Part shown: positions 41,201 through 64,000 of the stretch, one piece after another
Layout of the letters: each line of letters opens with the position of its first letter
Position numbering within the stretch: the stretch's first letter is position 1
Assembly (NCBI GenBank): GCA_002633005.1
Contig: NMRA01000057.1
Span: forward strand, 307,567 to 371,566
Direction: 5' to 3'
Length of the DNA: 64,000 nt
DNA from: Phoronis australis
Taxonomy: Eukaryota > Phoronida > Phoronidae
Program-made: the position numbers and the translations under genes
The notes under the pieces: model-generated
Told to the model about the DNA's origin: nothing
Database searches by the model: none
Seen by the model: only the letters and a program-made list of their open reading frames with translations

Positions 41201-44200
41201 TGGATCTTTCTCAATAGGGTTGCCCTGGAAAATACTGAAGATCAGCAAACAGAAAAATATGCATCCCATAAGACAACAATTATTGACAATGTAAATCTAA
41301 CGTCACACATGCATACAGTGCCAGCGGTGATTTAGACTTTGCCCGGAATTGCTTTGCCCAAGAACCACCACATACATCAGAACATGAAGTCATAAAGCAG
41401 TTTCATCAAAAACAATGATTTGCAGGATGATCTGGAACAATTGTCAATATTTAATTTCTGAACAGCACCTTAGAGGGTCGCCTATTCAAAACTGAGTGAA
41501 TTCTTTGGATCATTAAGATCCCTCAGATAAACAATCTATTGTTGGGTTAGGTAAACAAACCTAGCCAGCAAACCTACAAGGGACACCAGTACTACTCAAC
41601 AACACTGCATGAGATTCTAATTTATTTTGTTGTCATTCAAAGATCGAAAAGGTTAATTTTCAATGACTGAATCAGTTTTCACACACCAGAGTGTCAAAAA
41701 TGACCTGCACTGCGTGTAATTTGATTTCGTTTAAATGCAGACTTTGCTATCACAGGTATCCATCCGATTGTTCCCTAATCCCCAAACAGAAGAAGCCAAT
41801 CATGTAGCTGTGGTAACTGGCTCATGATTCAAATCAAAACCAGTAAGAAACATTCAATGTTGCTAGTTGGGAAATGAGATGTCACAGGTCTTGAACACAT
41901 CAAACCAATTGAATGCTTTGCATGCTGGGTAGGAAGACAAATATGTAACTTACGTGAAGTGAGAGGGACTTGAGCTGTTTCAACCCGCTAACAATATCCA
42001 CCGTGGTGTCGAGAGTCTCGATATCATTCTCAGAGGCGTTCAGTACAACTAAATGCAAGCAACTCATGATTGGCACTAAATTTTTCTGAAAGAAAATGGA
42101 GACAAAGTTTTTGAAGGACACTGTAGAAGTATCATGAAATACTTGCAGAAGGATCAGGAAAAGATCTAGAGGATCACAGGATCACTCATCCATTGTTGCA
42201 TTGGAAGAGTATAACACAGTCCCACTGTGTGGCCATTGTTGGGTCTCTCAGCCAGGAACCTGCATCCGAGTCAGGTGGGCAGTAATGTTAAGCAATCATG
42301 ATAAAGTGATTTTTCACATAACAAATAGTTAGTTAATATTGAAACTTCAAATACTGCTCTTTAATCTGTGTATTTATAGATTGAGTAGCTTGTTATGGTA
42401 ATAATTGAATAATTAATAAGGAAATTCCAACCTTATATTAAAATGCAGCCAAATGACGTGTCTTTGACTGAAAATAAAGCAACTGTCTTGTCAGGGAATC
42501 TTGAATCTTCAGTGTCTCAAAACAGACTAAATGGGCTGCTATTGTAGCTAAACGAGTGAAAGTTATATCTCCATGGAAGTGCCACAGGAGACACGAAAAA
42601 CAATGAGAGTTTAGTGCAGCTTTGTCAAATTATGCTGAAACTCAGAAAGAATTGACATGGAAAACAACTTACACTAATTAAAGCTGTAAAGATTTTTGCT
42701 CTGAAACTCACACAATTTTGTACACTAAAGAGATTTGAAATTGGGAACTGGTTGATACACACCAACATGTTTCTCTGTACATGTAATTCTCTGATGTGTG
42801 GAAGACCTTGGGCTCCTTCAAGGGTAGTCAGCTGAAATAAACATTAATTTCATTAATTTCTAATCACTAAATACCAAACGAGGAAATCATGAATGGGGAA
42901 GATATATTACACTATTCAAACAAAATGACCCAAAATTTCCTGTCATGACGGCTGGGGGAAGCAAAATTCATTGGGGGAGTCATCTCCCCTGATGACAGAG
43001 AATGATGGGTAATTAACAGGAAAGCAAGAAAGGTGGCAACTAAGTCATTCTACAAATTAAACTTTTGTCCCCACAATAGTTACTATAAGTCATTTTTGCT
43101 GTTAATAGATTTAACATCATGAAGGGAAACGGTATTTTGTCTGATTGCTTTTGTCTGTTACTGTAGGATTGGTTGCTACATACCTGGGAGTAATATACAT
43201 AATTGGTCCTAGCTACATACTTATAAACGTTGCCATTCACTGTGAATATAACTTGGAAAAATAACTGTATCCAAGTTGCCCGACTCAAACGGTCTCATCA
43301 GAAACTTGACCCGTTTCATGACACGTTGTACTGTTCCATCTGTCGTTAAGAGGCTGTTTATCAGAGAATCTGATCTAAAGTCCTATTGAGTGGGGTACAG
43401 ATTTGATAAAATATTGAGCATTTGAAGCAATCTCTTGAAAAGTGGAAAATGGAGCAATGTCACATTCGTCAAGTTTTCCAGTCCAAAACTGAAGAATATA
43501 AGTTGCGCTCCAATTTGATTACTGTGGTCACCTGACAATGCAATATATCAATACGAATCTGCATTACTTTTATTTCCATACCTGATTATTATTCAAGAAG
43601 AGAACTTTAAGATGCACCAAGGAGGGCATAGAACGAATGTCCCTGATATCGTTCATTCCAAGATTCAGTTCGACCAGCAGCTTATTGTTCCTCAGATCAG
43701 CAACAGATGGCAGCATGTTGTGTGATAAATTAAGATTTCGCAGCTGTCCAAGGTGTTCTAATCCACTCATGCTGAAAATAAAGAAACTTACTATGAGGGA
43801 GAGAACCTCCCTACTAGCAAAGATGAAATTAATGAGAAATGGGTGGGTGGATGGTATCCTCATGAATTATTGAGCCAAGGACAAACTCAAAAAAGTCTGG
43901 CAAAGGAGCATTTCCTTGTGGGCAGGGTGAAATGTATGAAGAAAGCAAGGAAGACAATTTCACTATGATTTATTTAGTCAGAGTCAAAGGCATAGTCGGA
44001 CAAAGGGGTTATATTGAAGGAGCACCTCTTTTCAGACAGAGATGACTCCTATGACTTTAAATGATCAAGCCAAAGACAAAAACATCGGACAAAAGTGTTG
44101 ATATTGCAAAATAAATAAATATTATAAATTTTAAGTAGGACCACAATCATGGATTAAGCACGCGTCTTAACATTTAAGTAGAAGCATGCATTTCACATGG

Positions 44201-45809
44201 CTTACATTACAGCCTCAGGCAAATCATGGAGAGTTACTCAAGAATGAACAGCTTAAATTAGCAAATAGTCACATTATTTATCTTAATCAGTGTTCAAATT
44301 TTTCAACAATCGGATAACTTCATAGTGACAAACACAAAGTTCACAGTACAAAATGATTATCGAATCTGTTCCCAATGCCCACTAACTAAAACAATGGACC
44401 TTTATCTCCACCTGCAGTGTTTGGATAAAAGAGGAGCCCAAGGAAATCAAAAGAAAATACCTGCTTCTTTATAGGCAACTTCTGCAGGTATCAACCAGCC
44501 AATGTTGACATTATTTCCCCTTGTTACAACGACAAATGTAACAGGTAAAAGAGATAAAAAAGAAAGGATAGTTCTGTTGAAGTCACAGTGGTTTACAATA
44601 CACCTAAATGGCAAGTGAGTGTTACTTTGATCTTTTAAACCCAAGATATCCGATGAAAAATTTCCTCATCTTGTCACTACGTAAAAAACAACACTGGCTC
44701 GTAAACGGTGAAACAACTGGGGGCTGACAAAAACTTTGAAGGGTGTGTAATTACAATAAATTTATTGCAGTAATGATCAAGGGATTCAAATCTTCTTGAT
44801 AAAAGTGACACAGACATGTTGACAACAAATTTAAAAGTAGAGGACTAGACTGACCACCCTAATGAGTTACCATGGTTATATTTCCAAATGTTTACTGGGG
44901 ATAGCCAAAGCAAAACTGTAAGCTGTAGTTCAGAAGTTAAGAAAACAAGTAAGCAAGCTGCAAGTCCTATGAGCTGTTGGAATACAAAGCTTAATTACCA
45001 CCATCAATATTTCATTTTACCTTTTAAGTCTATTTAGTGATGCATCCAACCATCTCAGGTTCCACAAGGGAGACAAACCCTCACCTAGTCTTGAGAGTTC
45101 ATTGAGAGACAAGTCCAATTTGAGTATCCTCGATGGTTGCTCTATGAGGGAAGCTGCTTTTGGAATGGGTTTACTAAAAATGGAAATCAGAATAATTGTG
45201 AAGCAAGCTGTTATAAATAGTTGAATAGGCACTGAAGATGTAAAGATCCTTTTCACTTACCAATGGGAACATAAGCATCTATCTTGGCTCATTAAATTTA
45301 TCAGAAAGAAAAATTTTTTGCAAGAAAACAGAATTTTTAATGACATAGTTTAGCACTAAGTGTAACATTTAGTTTTCTTACAAACATGAATTGTTATGAA
45401 TTTTGTGATAGATTAATGAATCAGCACTGTCCAACGTTCACTTAGTGGTCAGACTATAGCCATCCTGGATTACATGCAACGATTTTGAGAGATTCAGGCA
45501 AGGCCTAACCTAATGTTATTGGTTGACTGAATGGTCAGCTGGCAAACAAAATATTGATGAAAATTTAATTATAATCACTAACTGATTACACAAAGAGTCA
45601 GTAGCTCACATAGCCAATAATTTCAAACACATGCCCCCCCCCACACACCTTTCATCACCCCAACTAAACTCATATGTCAAACTGTTGATATGACACATCT
45701 TAAGATCCAGCACATAGTTGTTGGTCGCTGACACTTCCCAATCGCTTGGAACAACCGTCAGTGAGCTGAGACGGCGCTCAACAAAGTCAGAGCTAATGTG
45801 CGTTACCAT
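38213..45809 (-). CDS. Leucine-rich-repeat protein with charged C-terminal tail
   Basis: Nine exons: 45649..45809 (ATG 45807..45809), 45021..45173, 43582..43771, 42763..42831, 41954..42085, 41120..41224, 39851..39975, 38880..39051 and 38213..38374 (stop TAA). They total 1269 nt, 422 aa, all phase-consistent. About eight LRRs span residues ~70-240, for example ILKLDLSLNEL, LRNLNLSHNML, LVELNLGMNDI, LKVLFLNNNQ and LKSLSLHGNPI. An LRR-cap-like segment (NPIEKDPSYQSGLIRN...) follows. Residues ~275-422 are rich in Lys, Glu and Gln and probably partly coiled coil. There is no signal peptide or membrane segment. The spacing is that of intracellular LRR adaptors, including ciliary ones, but I cannot assign the family. 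The exon with the ATG begins at 45812 behind an acceptor, so a noncoding first exon lies upstream. An alternative 3' end is listed separately. Confidence 0.85.
40262..40451 (+). repeat. Dispersed repeat pair, copy 1 (LRR gene intron)
   Basis: Resembles 41673..41888: TTTTCATACACCAAAGTGTC, GCTATCACAG, CCCCAAACA(A/G)AAGAAGCCAATCAT and a TTGGGA(G/A)AT block occur in the same order. A 21-bp direct duplication (TTTAGTTTTCATACACCA type) sits at its left edge. Confidence 0.55.
41673..41888 (+). repeat. Dispersed repeat pair, copy 2 (LRR gene intron)
   Basis: See copy 1 at 40262..40451. The two copies lie in introns on either side of the 41120..41224 exon. Confidence 0.55.
42918..43142. repeat. MITE family, copy 1 (LRR gene intron)
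   Basis: Starts ACAAAATGACCCAAAATTTC then CTGTCATGACGGC. Ends in an imperfect inverse, CATCATGAAGGGAAACGGTA followed by TTTTGTCTG. Related copies lie at 48259..48453 and 57118..57345. Confidence 0.6.
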
Positions 45810-45812
45810 GCT

Positions 45813-46710
45813 CTGTAAAAAGAAGTACAAAACAATTGCCCACAATCAAATAAAAAGCTAATAAACTTAGGTTTAAGTTGTGATTTATAAATCACAACTC
45901 AACCAGCAGTTTTGTGCAAATTAAAATGAACAAATGATCATCAGTGAGTCATCGTTTTGGTAATAGAAAAAAAACACTCAACTTATCTTTGAAGCGATGC
46001 CAGTGGTCCCGGAGACGGTTTTGATAGAAGGGCCGTCCGCACTGGAAACAAATGGAATGAGCAACCAGTGCCTGTAGCCGTGACTGAACTCGTTCAGTTT
46101 GTCAATCCAGTCAATCGACTCCAATTAGTTTGGAGCTAGTTCACTATGCCTTTACAGGTTGTTAAGATACTGAAACCTTTCAACCTACGATATCTAACAA
46201 TTTTAAGAAATATGAAAGACACCACGATAAAACGTCAGTCAAACTATGGTCAAAGAAACTTCTCAAACTCTTCAAACTTTGTTTACAATTCGGTCATACA
46301 GCGACCTCTCGCGAGAATGGTGAGAACTTATGAAATCAAGTGCACGACCCCGCGCTTTCAAATATGGCCGAGTGTTATTCATTCGCCTTCTCTCTTTAAC
46401 ATTGCTGTTAAACTTTCTTGAATTGTTCCGTATTTAGCAAACCTTTATCACAGCGACTGTTAAATTTGTGATCCTTGAACGGTAAGTTACATTTGTGTGC
46501 ACTTATGTTTGTTTACGCTTCAAACTGAATGCGTTATTTACATTTTCGTGTAAAAAGAAGTTTGTCACGGTTCCACGTGTTGAAATCGATATTCACCAAT
46601 TCTATAGCTTTTGCGTTGAAATTTATTGAAACATACAGCAGTTAATTCGTTTAAACGTAATTATAATTTTATCAATCATCAACTGATTTATTAATTGTAT
46701 TACAGAAATT
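45813..46710. promoter_or_regulatory. Divergent LRR/CAD promoter region with 5' UTR intron of CAD
   Basis: The LRR and CAD start codons diverge across 901 bp. TCTCGCGAGA, a perfect palindrome at 46307..46316, matches a known core-promoter element of divergent and CpG-rich animal promoters. A donor (AACG|GTAAGT, exon end 46481) and an acceptor (TATTACAG, exon start 46706) imply a 224-bp intron in the CAD 5' UTR just before the ATG. Confidence 0.6.
45876..45899. repeat. Perfect 24-bp palindrome
   Basis: GTTGTGATTTATAAATCACAAC with one flanking A and T is its own reverse complement. It lies about 64 bp upstream of the exon carrying the LRR start codon, inside its presumed 5' UTR intron. Confidence 0.9.

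Positions 46711-64000
<17,290 letters not shown>

Overview
The window is nuclear DNA from an animal. Genes are split by many GT-AG introns of roughly 0.3-2 kb, the DNA is AT-rich, and decayed transposons, MITEs, tRNA-derived SINEs and minisatellites fill introns and intergenic DNA. The gene set (PSMB2, FDX2, UBE2U, a leucine-rich-repeat protein, CAD) and the repeat style fit a marine invertebrate, perhaps an invertebrate deuterostome. I cannot name the species from sequence alone. A 525-base run of N (58041-58565) is an assembly gap.

Layout. 8-711 (-): the visible part of an unrecognised spliced gene that runs off the left edge. 2525-4050: a 1.5-kb repeat element holding head-to-tail ~150-bp monomers, each with a CTCF-like motif. 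4051-11576: no intact gene; it holds a minisatellite, a mariner-like transposase remnant, frameshifted unrecognised coding debris, a long inverted repeat around a retrotransposon gag fragment, and a tRNA-like SINE. 11577-16916 (-): PSMB2, six exons, 200 aa, complete. 17188-21468 (+): FDX2, six exons, 193 aa, complete and head-to-head with PSMB2 (271 bp between start codons). 21469-24209: gene-free, with a long hairpin and a 28-bp tandem repeat. 24210-32736 (-): UBE2U, nine exons, 346 aa, complete. 32737-36495: gene-free apart from a possible promoter. 36496-45809 (-): a leucine-rich-repeat protein with two possible 3' ends. 46711-63730 and beyond (+): the first 21 coding exons of CAD (about 1208 codons, the glutamine amidotransferase and most of the carbamoyl-phosphate synthetase), cut by the window end one base after the next splice acceptor.

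The genes are housekeeping or conserved animal genes and do not form one pathway: proteasome core (PSMB2), mitochondrial iron-sulfur biogenesis (FDX2), ubiquitin conjugation (UBE2U), an LRR adaptor-like protein, and de novo pyrimidine synthesis (CAD). Two divergent pairs (PSMB2/FDX2 and LRR/CAD) suggest shared promoters; the second has a perfect TCTCGCGAGA element.

The most unusual signal is the repeat element seen at 2525-4050 and again in a CAD intron at 57485-58818. Its monomers carry close matches to the CTCF consensus every 144-161 bp, close to nucleosome spacing. All exon models were built by hand from splice signals, reading phase and remembered family sequences; no search was run.
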